From Mallotus nudiflorus (Eukaryota; Streptophyta; Magnoliopsida; Malpighiales; Euphorbiaceae): a DNA stretch of 64,000 nucleotides. The position numbers were made by a program, and so were the translations under genes. Below, in pieces: positions 50,528 to 61,699 of this stretch. The stretch covers positions 62,001 through 126,000 of the forward strand of contig CANTUR010000823.1 of the NCBI GenBank assembly GCA_947683625.1. Direction: 5' to 3'. Within the stretch, counting starts at the first letter, position 1, and each line of letters begins with the position of its first letter. The notes beneath the pieces are model-generated. The model made no database searches, was not told the DNA's origin, and worked only from the letters and a program-made list of their open reading frames with translations.

Positions 50528-51203
50528 TATAGCCACTTTCGACGTCAAATGAGGTCAACTAAAAATGCGTTAGACGGGGTCAACTAAACATGATGGATAG
50601 CCTCTAGGGGCATTAAACGATGTCAATTAAAGAATTACACCATATAGCCTTTAGGGCATCAAACGAGGTCAACTACAAAAGCATCGTGTAGCCTCTAGGG
50701 GCTTTAGGTGAGGTCAGCTAATTAAAAAAGCATTGTGTACCCTTTGAAGGTGTTAGGAGAGGTTAACTAAACAAGTGTTGTGCAGCCTCTAAAGGTGTTA
50801 GGCGATGTTAACTAAAAAAGTGCCATATAGCCTCTAGGGCATTAGGCAAAGTCAATTAAAAAAGCACCGTATAGCCTTTGGGGGCATTAGGTGAGGTTAA
50901 CTAACCGAATAGCCTTTAGGGGCATTAGGTGAGGTCAACTTAAAAAAGCGTTGTGTAGCCTCTGAAGGTGTCAGGCGAGGTTAACTAAACAAATGTCGTA
51001 TAGCCTCTGAAGGTATCAGGCAAGGTCAACTAAAAAAGTGCCACATAGCCTCTAGGGCGGTTAAACAAATTTAACTAAAAAAAGCACCATATAGCCTTTA
51101 GGGGCATTAGGTGAGGTTAACTAAAAAAGCATTGTATAGCCTTTAGGGCATCAAGCAAGGTCAATTTAAATAAGTCATGTAGCCTTAAAGGCGTCATGCA
51201 AGA
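50528..51203. repeat. Minisatellite, about 15 units of 44-48 bp
   Basis: The unit runs roughly TAGCCTTTAGGGGCATTAGG, TGAGGTTAACTAAAAAAGC, then RYYGTA. About 15 copies differ at many positions. Two types can be told apart: TAGCCTCTGAAGGTGTCAGG and TAGCCTTTAGGGGCATTAGG. Unit length is not always a multiple of three, so it is not a coding repeat. Such blocks occur in untranslated parts of Tat/Ogre-like elements, which is a possible origin. Confidence 0.9.
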
Positions 51204-52354
51204 TATTGTAGCTAGTATGCATCATATGCACTAGAACTAGCTCACTTTTAGAAAGACACATTCATAAAAAGTTCAAAACTAATGTATGCATGGTCATGAT
51301 CTTGAAAAGCTTTGGAAAGTAATTTGAAAACACAAGCTCATGTTGTGTGTGCAATGTTTGTGGAAGACATGCATTATTCTAATGTGCCTAAGTTTGAGGT
51401 TAGAAAATACCTTTTGCAAATTGATTCCATGTATGCATGAACTAATAGTAAAAAAAATAAGAAATCTTAAATGACTTTTGTATGCATCAACTAGCCAAGC
51501 ACCTTTTCTATTTAGAGCTAATCTTTAAGAACTAGCCCTCATTATATCAAAGAATTTGAATTCAAAAATTAAGTCTCTTAGAGATTGTTATTGAGACCTA
51601 TTTATCCACATGGAACATAAATTAGGACCCTCTCATTATCAAATTGCGATAATGATAACAAATGCCCATTGCTTGGTCGCCTCTTAGAAATGCTTTACTA
51701 TCGTAAGATGGTTGTGCTTAACCCATAGTATGGAAGAGATACTCTATCTGGCCCCTAGTTTAAGAATTTGTTGAAAGACTCTGCTATTTTTGAGGCTTAA
51801 TGCATTATAAAAAGAGATAATATGATCTTAAAAATTTCCCTCTAATTGAAAATGCAACCAATGTTATTTTATATTCCCTCTTTTACCTAGGCTGCCCCCT
51901 TTTAGATAAATATGTAAATAAGATAAATGAAATAAAAGATACTACGATAGTAGGATAAATAAATACATAAATATAGATAAGATAATAATAAATAATAGGA
52001 TAATATGATTTTTTTTTAAAAAAAATCCTTTTATTTATTTAATTAATTTAAGCTTTTTATCTTATTCATTTATCAATTAAAATTTGATTCAATGGAAAAG
52101 AAGTTCTTAATCCATTCAAACATAGGAGAATAACTTGGTTCTACAATAGTAGTCAAGATCAATTTTAGTTTAGAAGTTAGAAAGTGAAATAGCATAATAC
52201 AAGCACACTAAAGAGTCAGGTGAAGCAATAGGAGATAGTCACAAAATAGGAACAATCAGTCATCATTAGCTCTAGCATCTGGCCAAGGGCTCCATCCTCT
52301 AGTTGGATCATCATGTTGATAGGTATTAAGAGGCCTAGTAGTCGAAGTCCCAAC
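51204..52354. other. Unassigned, likely retrotransposon-derived
   Basis: No reading frame or element end was recognised between the minisatellite and the LTR of the Tekay-type element. It is AT-rich and non-coding. Confidence 0.4.
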
Positions 52355-54646
52355 TGTAATGCCCACCTAATGTATTTGCATTTATTTACATAATATGCAT
52401 ATCATATAGACATGAAAAATTGCATGTAATATGTGTAATATTAATTCCAATGTTAAACAGGAAAAGATTATAAATGTTTATAATTAAATCAATAATAAGA
52501 ATTAGAAAGTTAAGGGTTTAAATTGGTTAATAACAAAAATAAAGGGGTTGAAATTTGTTTAGGTATTGTTGTTATTATTGTTGTTGTTGTTGTTATAAAA
52601 AAAAATAATAACAATTTTACGTGGCCAAGAGTGAAGGAAGGAAGATAATCCTTAAGGAAGATAATCCTTATCTTCATTCTCCTCCTCCTTCTTCTTCTTT
52701 ATCTTCTTCTTCTTAAAAAAAAGGTAAATTTTTAAAATAAATTGAAGGTTTAGAAATTTATTCCAGACCATAATCTTTATCTTCAAAAGCCTTAAATTTT
52801 TATTTGGTAAGTAATTTTAATATTTTTGGTTGAAATAAGTTAGGGTTTATAAGATGTAAATTCGAGTTCTAAGGATCTAGTTTCTCAATCATATTGTTTT
52901 AATCATATCTCGAGCTCAAAAGCTTTAAATTAAATTTTCTTTATTGATATGAAAACTTCAAAGATTTATCTAAAACTGTTCCTCCTTTAGCTTGATCTGA
53001 TTCAAACTTTTTGTTAGTGTAATAAAAGGAAGCATTTTATTGCTCAGTTTCTATCATTGGTCTGAGTAAGGTGGATTGTTTCATAGAATTCTTCCTCTAT
53101 GTACATCTAATTAAAGAAAAGTCAATTTTAAATTACTCTAGACACATAGAGTTAATAACCTGAAAAGTTTCATTTGAGATATATTGTATAGAATTATTGG
53201 TGAATTTTTAAATTCACCCTATTAAATTTGCTATAATTGGCAGCTTCATAAGTTTAAGTAGTTTAGTGATGTTATCACGTTAGATGAGATTCTATTATTT
53301 TTGGATGTTTAAAATAAGTGAATTGTAATTTATTTCAGCTAAACCAAATGGAAATGAAGCTACTATATAAGTAAATACAAGCAAAGGGAAGGAAGCAATA
53401 AAGGTAATTATAAATTTATTTGTTAAGCTAGTTGGTTAAGGGGACAAATGTGTTATAATTGATATATGATAGTTTTTTATTATTGTTTTAATGGTTGATT
53501 GTTTTTTAGATGAGACTGTACATATGGAAATAAAGCTACTATATAAGTAAATACAAGCAAAGGGAAGGAAGCAATAAAGGTAATTTTAAATTTATTTGTT
53601 AAGCTGGTTGGTTAAGGGGACAAATGTGTTATAATTGATATATGATAGTTTTTATTATTGTGTTAATGGTTGATTATTTTTGAGATGAGATTGTATGTAT
53701 AAAAAAGGTTGTACTAATGAATGATAGCTACTGAATTCAGGTGTCCTATTTATGTGAGAATATAATACTTGTTGAAGCCATATCTAGAGTTTTATAACTC
53801 CAAATGGGGTTCTATTTAATTCTATAAAAATTTGGAGATGTTACTTACAAAATTGATAGAAATAGAGAAAACTTAATTTTGTTGTCTTGATGGCCAATTT
53901 GAGCAATACTTTTTGTGGCTTAGTTTTTTTTTTTTTATAGAATAACCATGGTGGATTGTTTTTAATGTTTCTCCTTCTATACATATCCAATTGATGTAAA
54001 ATTAGCTGAAAATTAATTTAGACTTATAATGCTATAGATCTATAAAATTTGACTTTCATATTCATAATGTGAAATTTTTGGTGTATTTTTGAATTTACAC
54101 TATCGGATCTACCGTATTGAAATATGGTATATTTTGGTATATCTTGGGTATATTATTATTCTTATATATTATTAGAATGTTAATTGTTTAATGGATTGGT
54201 ATGTGTATATGTAATATCCCGAGTTTTTAATATTTTTATATTGTATCGGGATATGCAGTGGTTAATAATTTTTGTATATATTTATGATTATTTTCGTGAG
54301 TTTGATAATTATTGAGTTATTTTAATTATTCTTAATTATTTTAAGTACTTTACGTAAAATTTCCCAGGAATTGTATTTTCAGGGAAATTGACACGTAAAT
54401 AATTTAATACTAATTATTTTGACTAGTTTTACGAATTTACATGAATTCATATATAATTTTTAAGTGCTAAAATAAAATGTATATATGTGTATTTATTTAA
54501 ATTAATTACGAATTAATTAATTACCTTAATTTTTATTATTTAGTTTTAATATTAATTAATTAATTTTAAGTGTAAATTATTAAAATATAATAAAATATTG
54601 AGAATTATTTGTGTGTGGGAATATATATAATATTATAATATAGTGT

Positions 54647-54727
<81 letters not shown>

Positions 54728-57700
54728 TATTATATAACAAAAATATAAAGTTTACCTTATTTACGGATTTGCCCCTCTCTTTCTCCTCTTCTTCCCGTTC
54801 CTCACTGCTGCAATTTTCGTTCTCTCACGGCGGAGTGCCTCCCAGCCGTCTTCCTCCTTCCCAAGCTCCCTTCGCCACCCTTTCCTCCCATTTCCGACGT
54901 GTTTTGGCCGGATTTTTCAAGAATAGCCGAAACTTGAAGTCAACTCCGATCGACGTGATTCTGGCCACCAAACTCGATGCCACTGGTCTCTATCTTTTCC
55001 TTGAGCTCCGGTGAGTGTGATTCCAAGCTTTGTTTCACTTAAAATGGTCTAGATTTTCCTAGGTTTCAATTTCTTCATTTCGGCCATTTAGGGTTTCAAA
55101 TTTTTTTGAGCTTCAATTTGATTGATTCATGAAAAATTCCTTCACAAATTTTGATCCTGGAAGCTCAATCTATATGTTGTAATTTTTATGGAATTTATGG
55201 AATTTATTTTGATTTTTGGGTATTTTTGATTATTTTATTAATATTTTCTAATTTTCAAAAATTAATTAATTAAATTATGAAATTGTGTTTTATAGTAATT
55301 ATAGGTGTTGAAATGAATTATAGAAATTTATTTGTAATTTTTGGTGAATTTTTATATATTTATTTGGAATTTATTAAGTTTATGTAATTTTGAAAAATAG
55401 GGTTAATTGTGTGTTTAATTGAAATTAATTGGTTAATTGAGTATATTTATTGATATTATTGAAATATATGTTGAGAAAATTAATTTTGAGTAATTATATT
55501 ATTTTTGGTGGATTTTTTATTAATTTTAGTAAATTTATATATGTAGGGGTATTTTGGTAATTTTACACTAAGTTGGCTAAAAATGTAATTAAATTGGTTT
55601 TAATAGTTATTTAAGGTATAAAAATGATTTCTATAAATTATTTAGTATTTTTAACTAATTAAAACTATTTTTCATAAATTATTTTCAAATTATGTATATT
55701 ATACGATTTTTCTAAATAAATGAGTTTTTATCGGTTTTTAATGTGTTTTAGGGTTAATTAAGTAATTTGGATTGATAAAATGTATTTTTATTATATAAGA
55801 GCATTTTTGGTAGTTTGTGAATATTCTGTGAATTGTGGACCTCGGTCGGTAAATTGTAGTTTGGAGTGCCGACCGAGGGATTGTGGTTGTGAATTCTGTG
55901 TCTATTTTTGAAGTGTGTTTCTTTGCAGGACTGGCTCTACTCTTTGAGTAGAGAGATGTCCATTTTACAGGGGAGGTTTTGTAGAATTTTTGGTAGAATT
56001 CTCGTAAAACGTGATGGTCCGGTCGAATTCCTATTTTAATTATATGTCTAGTATTCTGGATTGAGTTTCTAGGAATTTTCGTTATATTTATTCTGATATT
56101 CTGTGGTCATTTGTTTGTTTAGTTGTGCCGAGACCGAGGCCTAGTGGACCAGGCCCGTCGGACCTAACTCGAGGAGTGCAATAATCAGTGAGTTGTTATT
56201 TTATATATATATATATGTTTTAGGGTGCATGATTTTAGAAATGTATGATTTATTTTGATAAATATGCATAAATGATTTAAGTATTACTTAGGTTTACTTT
56301 TGGTATATTTTTGGTATATTTTAAACTATGCATGTTTTATTAATGATTTATGCTTAAAATTTTTTTAAATATATTTCTAGTTTATTTTGTAATTTAATTG
56401 GATTTATTTGACGTATATATACTCGAAATATACCTGGGTTACTTTTGGTATATTTTTAGTATATATATGGTTTATGTTATTCTTTATTTCAAATTCATGC
56501 ATCATTTATTTTTATGAATGTATGTTTTATATATTAATGAAGGATATCAATAGAACGTGCTACCTAGTGGGCAACACTAGGACCGAGTACGTACCGGTAC
56601 GCTGATAGCATTTAGGCTATATTACTAACCTATTTGTGGATATTGGATGGATTGATTTATGTGATGTGAGATATGATTTGGGAGTGTGATTGTTGGAGCT
56701 CAGTTGACCAAGTGTCTTGGGGCCAATCACACTGACAGTCAGACTGCTGGAGCTCGGTTGACTTAGTGTCTCGGGCTAGTCTACTGTCCAAATGGAACAA
56801 GTGAATATATTTGGAATAAGTGAGCCTGTATGGCTAGAGTGTTGTCTAGCACTGTTTGAGGTTACGATTTTCTAGGGTTATATTTAATCCTTCATAAACA
56901 ATGATTTTCAGTAAAAATATATAAAATGATTTTGCTGCATCTGTGTGTATTTGGCTGTATACATATTTATTACATATACTATTGAATGTATGCATTGTCA
57001 TTTAGTATGCATGTATATATATTATAGTAATTCACTCAGTGAGGTATGACTCCCCTCCGTTGACTATTTTTCAGAGTCATTGTCTTCAGACCTCAGTAGC
57101 AGACCCACACGCCGGATTTCTTCCGCCCCGGCTTCACTATGTAAACTGCTTATCTGAGTTTTATTTTATGATCTAGACACTGCAGTAGTTGTAAAATTGT
57201 TAAAGGGTTATGTATTATATTGTGTGAGTTGTATATTTTAAGGATTTGAATTGGATTGTATTAAAAGTTTATTTATATATGAGATGAGTTGTTCGATTTA
57301 GTTTCATTGGTGGATTATTATTTTAATATTATAATTTTATTTCCGCTGCAGAGCACTTTAATTATGTTAATATAATTATTGCATGTTTTAATTTATTTTA
57401 AGGCTTGCTACGGGTTCCGGATTTGAAAGAATTCTCGTTCCCTAGCGCCAGTCATGGCTCCTGTTTTGGGTTGTGACAGTATATTTAAATATAAGAAATA
57501 TAGTTGGATGAGTATGAGGATGCAATGTTACTTATGAATGAGGCAATATTATTTGCATTAAGGAATCCCCTTGAAATGTCGTAATAAGGCTAAATAAATA
57601 TTTGATACTAAATTATGGCAAGCTCTGTGCGTATGGGGATCCATAAATAATTGAAAAGAAGTTGTGATTATATATATAATTCACAAGTTCATTGCTATCC

Positions 57701-58199
57701 AAAAGTAAATATTGTGATACTATGACTATGTACATATTATAAATGCATAGTTAAATACATGCTTAGTTAATATTGAATGGATTAATACTTGATAATATTG
57801 CATGCTAGAATGTGTTATTTTTTATAGGATATTAAATTATTTATTTACTGAGTTGTAGGCTCGCTCCTCTGCATTATTTTTCAAGACTAGAAGAACTGTA
57901 GTCTGTCTTGAAGAAACATTTGCATCAATTACACTAGCATTGTGTCAGGTGGGTCAGCAGGAGGTCGTCTTTAGTTTTATAGAATGTAACATGATTAAAA
58001 AATTTTCATATTTTGTAATAAGGCTAGTGTATTATATATAAATAACATAAGGAAAAATGTGAATTGCTTAACATTGTGAGTCTTTGTGGTATGTGTTATA
58101 TGCTATTTATATGATCAGTCTTGTATATATATTGACTCATGAACTAAAATTTGATTATACATGCATACAATGTATGTCTGACATCCTTAACAGGTGTCA
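52355..58199 (+). mobile_element. 5' LTR of the Tekay-type element (2.57 kb, split by solo LTR G)
   Basis: Starts TGTAATGCCCACC and ends CAGGTGTCA, seven bases before a primer-binding site. The first 190 bases match the 3' LTR at 63080 with about 19 differences by eye (10%), so the insertion is old. Solo LTR G lies inside. A 178-bp tandem duplication (53348-53525 and 53526-53700, both containing AAGCTACTATATAAGTAAAT) is also inside. A GTT/GTTATT microsatellite near 52563-52597 is present in both LTRs but much longer in the 3' one. Confidence 0.88.
54210..57478 (+). mobile_element. Solo LTR G, 3,269 bp, TSD GTATA
   Basis: Starts TGTAATATCCCGAG and ends TTTTGGGTTGTGACA. GTATA flanks at 54205-54209 and 57479-57483. 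It is closest to solo LTR F, landmark for landmark: (TA)n (54649-54724), GC-richer block (54770-55015) ending CTCCGGTGAGTG, TTTCTTTGCAG|GACTGG with the hairpin (55917-55956), GACCGAGGCCTAGTGGACC (56133), the CGTACCGGTACG palindrome (56591), stem-loops (56682-56787), TTTTTCAG|AGTC (57067) and the conserved end. It inserted into the LTR of the Tekay-type element. Confidence 0.95.
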
Positions 58200-58206
58200 A
58201 TTTTAG

Positions 58207-58222
58207 TGGTATCAAAGCACGA
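58207..58222 (+). other. Primer-binding site, initiator Met tRNA type
   Basis: TGGTATCAAAGCACGA matches the TGGTATCAgAGC complement of initiator-methionine tRNA. It lies seven bases after the LTR end and supports the 5' LTR boundary at 58199. Confidence 0.8.
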
Positions 58223-58332
58223 TTTAGAATCCCTTGGGATAGAAGTGTGAATGCATATATACATGTTAGGAATGCATGTAAATGTTAAAAAAATATATAA
58301 TAATAATATTTAAATTAATTAAGACTAACAGG

Positions 58333-59470
58333 ATGAGTAGAGAGGGTCCGAGAGAGAATCATGCTGACCCAAGTGAGTCTAAGCCTATACATGGGGTCGA
58401 GCATGCAAATGCACTACCACAACCAACCCATAAATTACCACCAGTAATGTAACAATTTCTTGAGACGTTATGGCAAATAATGCAGCTAGTGCTATAAATA
58501 ATTAATTAGGTAGCCAATCAGCCAATTCAATAGCCAATAATGCAATCAATGGTAGAAGTTACAGAAATAAAGGTTAGAGACAAAACTTATGATAGACTGA
58601 GAAAGCAAAGGGCTGCAGAATTTGAGGGGACCATTGATCCTGAGGTACTAGAGGAATGGTTACAGGAAATAAATAAGGTACTAGATAGGTTGGATTGCAT
58701 ACCAAAGCAAAAGTTGAAATATGTTATATCATTGTTGAGAAAATTAGCTTTAGATTGGTGGGACCTTATTCCAGGTAGTAGAAATAAACCTATGACTTTT
58801 ACTTAGGATGACTTCCTTAAGGAATTTACAAATAAATACACACCACCAATGTATAGAGATCAAAAGAAAATGGAGTTTCTGAGCTTGGAATAGGGAAACA
58901 TGACAATATCAGAATATGAGATGTAATTTTCTCATTTGTCAAAGTATGCATTATAAGAAGTGGCTACAGAGGATGCAAAATAGAGATGATTTGAAAAAGG
59001 GTTGAGAATGGATATTCGAGAAAATATTTCCTTGAAGCCATTAAGTTATAGTGCTTTATTAGAGGCTGCATTGAGAGTGGAAGAGTGTTTAATTGAGAAA
59101 GAAGCAATGTTTGCAAAGAAAAGAAAAGCGATAAGAGAGTATAGTGGTTTAGAAAGAAAAGGATGAGATTTTTCTTTTAAAGGTTCTAGGTCTTAAGGAA
59201 GTAGATATTATGGGAGAGGAGTTAGCCATCAAAATATGAGTAGGTTTTCCATAGTAACTTCAAGTAGAGGCTGACGAGGTGGTTATAGCCAACGCAGAAT
59301 AGAGAGTAAAGGAGGTGAGAGAGGTGTTTCAGCTAGTCGGGGATACAGTGCATCATGTGAAAGATATGGTAGGTTTTATAGTGAAAATTATTAGGGACCA
59401 AGGTAGATACTTTGTTATTATTATGGTAAGCCGGGGCATATAGTTAGAGATTATTAGAGTAAAAACTGAG
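58333..59470 (+). pseudogene. Tekay-type gag (decayed)
   Basis: Gag of the plus-strand element. A possible start is the ATG at 58333 (MSREGPRENHADP). In the same frame is the open block 58540-58806: EFEGTIDPEVLEEWLQEINK, PKQKLKYVISLLRKLALDWW. Next come TAG where TWDDF would be expected, then DDFLKEFTNKYTPP, SLEQGNM-like and EYEMQFSHLS-like blocks with CAG or CAA turned to stops. The zinc knuckle (about 59410-59455) reads CYYYGKPGHIVRDY: two of its three Cys are Tyr, so it could not bind zinc. Confidence 0.88.
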
Positions 59471-59689
59471 CCAGTGAGAATTAGGTTATAGGGCAGAGTA
59501 GTATAGGTGAAAATATGACTTAGGGAGGAGTGAGTAGAGGAAAAGGTAGAGGAATAGGATGAGGAGGAGGTTCTAACATGGTGCAAGCTGGACAAATAAG
59601 CCAACCTTAGCAATTATTGCCCCAAGCTAGAGTATATATAGTCACAAGATAGGAAGCACCATCTGCATCTGATGTTGTGACTAGTATAA

Positions 59690-61520
59690 CCTATATCTAT
59701 AGTTTTGATGCTTATACATTAATTGATCCATAATCAACCTATTTATTTATTTCATATGAATTTGCATTAAAAAATCATAGCAATATAGGAATCTTAAGGT
59801 ATAGTATTTGTGTATCAATGCCTGCTGGGGGTACTATCATTATAGATAGGGTTATCTAATCTTATCTTATGGTAATAAATAGGAATACACTACATGTGGA
59901 TATAGTTATGATAAAACTTAAGGAATTTGATATTATTTTGGGAATGGATTGGTTATCTAAAAATCCTGTTATAATGGATTGTCAAACAAAAGAAGTGATT
60001 ATGGAGACCTCAGAATAGAGAAAAATAGTTTTTTTGGGGTAAAAGAGAAATTATCCTAACTTATTTAATTTTAGCTACTGTTGCTTTCCATTTGATTAAA
60101 AAGGGGTGTGAAGCTTATTTAGCTAATGTGGTAAAAGTATCCAAAGTTAGTCCAGGAGTGATGGATGTTCCATTAGTGAAGGAATTTGTAAATGTATTTC
60201 TAGAGGATTTACCAGGTTTACCTCTATATCAAGATATTGATTTTGAGATACAAACTATACCTAGGGTAGCACCAATATCAATTGCACCACATAGAATGGC
60301 ACCTTTAGAGTTGAAAGAATTAAAGAAGTAGCTAGAAGAATTATTAAAAAAAGGGTTTATTAGACCGAGTACATTGCCATGTGGAGCTTCGGTGTTATTT
60401 GTAAACAAAAAGGATGGTAGTTTGAGATTGTGTATTGATTATAAGCAGTTAAATCAGGTTACCATAAAGAACAAATATCCCTTGACATGGATTAATGACT
60501 TGTTAGACTAGTTAAAAGGAGCAACTATATTTTTCAAAATTGATTTAAAGTCTGGATATTGGCAATTAAGAATTATATAAGCACATATACTAAAGATTGC
60601 ATTTAAAACTCAATAGGGCGTTATGAATTTATTGTGATGCCATTTGGACTAACAAATACACTTGTTGCTTTTATGTCCTTAATGAACAAAATATTCCAGA
60701 TGTATCTAGATCGATTTGTCATTATGTTTATTAATGATATATTGATTTATTATGAAACTCAAGAGTAGCATAAAGAACATTTAAGAATAGTATTATAGAT
60801 TTTGAGAGAAAAGTAGCTTTATGCAAAATTCAGTAAATGTGAGTTTTGGCTAGAAGGGATTGCATTCTTGGGGCATATAATTTTTAAAAATGGTGCATAA
60901 CTTGATCGTTTAAAGATTGTAGCTATAAAGGAGTTGGAACCCCCTAAATATGTATTAGAGGTACGAAGTTTTTTAAGATTGGCTGGATATTATAGAAGAT
61001 TTGTTGAAGGATTTTCAATTATTACTAAACCATTAACGTACGTATTGAAGAAGAATGTGATGTTTAAATGGGATGCTAAATGTGAGGAAAATTTTAAAGA
61101 ATTGAATAAAAGATTAATTTTTGCACCAGTTTTAACTTTGCCATCAGGTAATGGTGGATATGTAATTTTTACAAATGCATCATAGTAGGGATTGGGATGT
61201 GTGTTGATGCAAAATGGAAAAGTTATTGCTTATGCTTCTCGACATTTAAGGAGTTATGAACTGAATTATCCAACTCATGGTCTAGAATTAGCAGCAATTG
61301 TCCATACTTTTAAAATATGTAGGCACTATTTGTATGGAGAAACATTTCAGATTTTCACTGATCATAAAAGTCTGAAATATATTCCAATATAAAAGGAGTT
61401 GAATTTGAGACAAAGAAGGTTGATGGAGTTGATAAAGGATTATGATTGTACCATAGATTACCATTTGGGAAAAGCCAATAGAGTTGCTGATGGAACACCA
61501 TTGAGAGAAATGCTGGAATG
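59690..61520 (+). pseudogene. Tekay-type protease, reverse transcriptase and RNase H (decayed)
   Basis: The protease ends in DIILGMDWLSKNPVIMDC. The reverse transcriptase shows LPGLPLYQDIDFEIQTIP, MAPLELKELKK, GFIRPSTLPCGASVLFVNKK, LRLCIDYKQLNQVTIKNKYP, FFKIDLKSGYWQLRI and the catalytic box as FINDILIYY, where family members have FIDD (a G-to-A change). Connection and RNase H follow: FLGHIIFKNG, SFLRLAGYYRRFVEGFS, GCVLMQNGKVIAYASRHL, YELNYPTHGLELAAIV, TDHKSLKYI. Many TAG/TAA/TGA stops stand in for Gln, Trp or Arg. The order PR-RT-RH is that of Ty3/gypsy. Confidence 0.92.
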
Positions 61521-61699
61521 ACTTGTGAAGTAGTAAGGTCATTGGTAGAGCTTAGAACATTGCATATAGAATTTTCATTTTATGATTATATACTTACTGC
61601 AAGTATGTATGTCAAGCCCTTGTTAGAGAGTAAAATTTAAGAAAAGCATATAAGTGATCCATATTTAAGAAAAATGAAGGATAAGGTATGACAAGGAAA

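Noticed and set aside
50528..51203. CRISPR-like array or coding repeat
   Set aside because: Units are contiguous and variable without spacers, unit length is not a constant multiple of three, and the organism is a plant.
54769..55014. Open frame in the GC-rich block of solo LTR G
   Set aside because: No ATG start (begins at TTG) and not conserved in sister LTRs.
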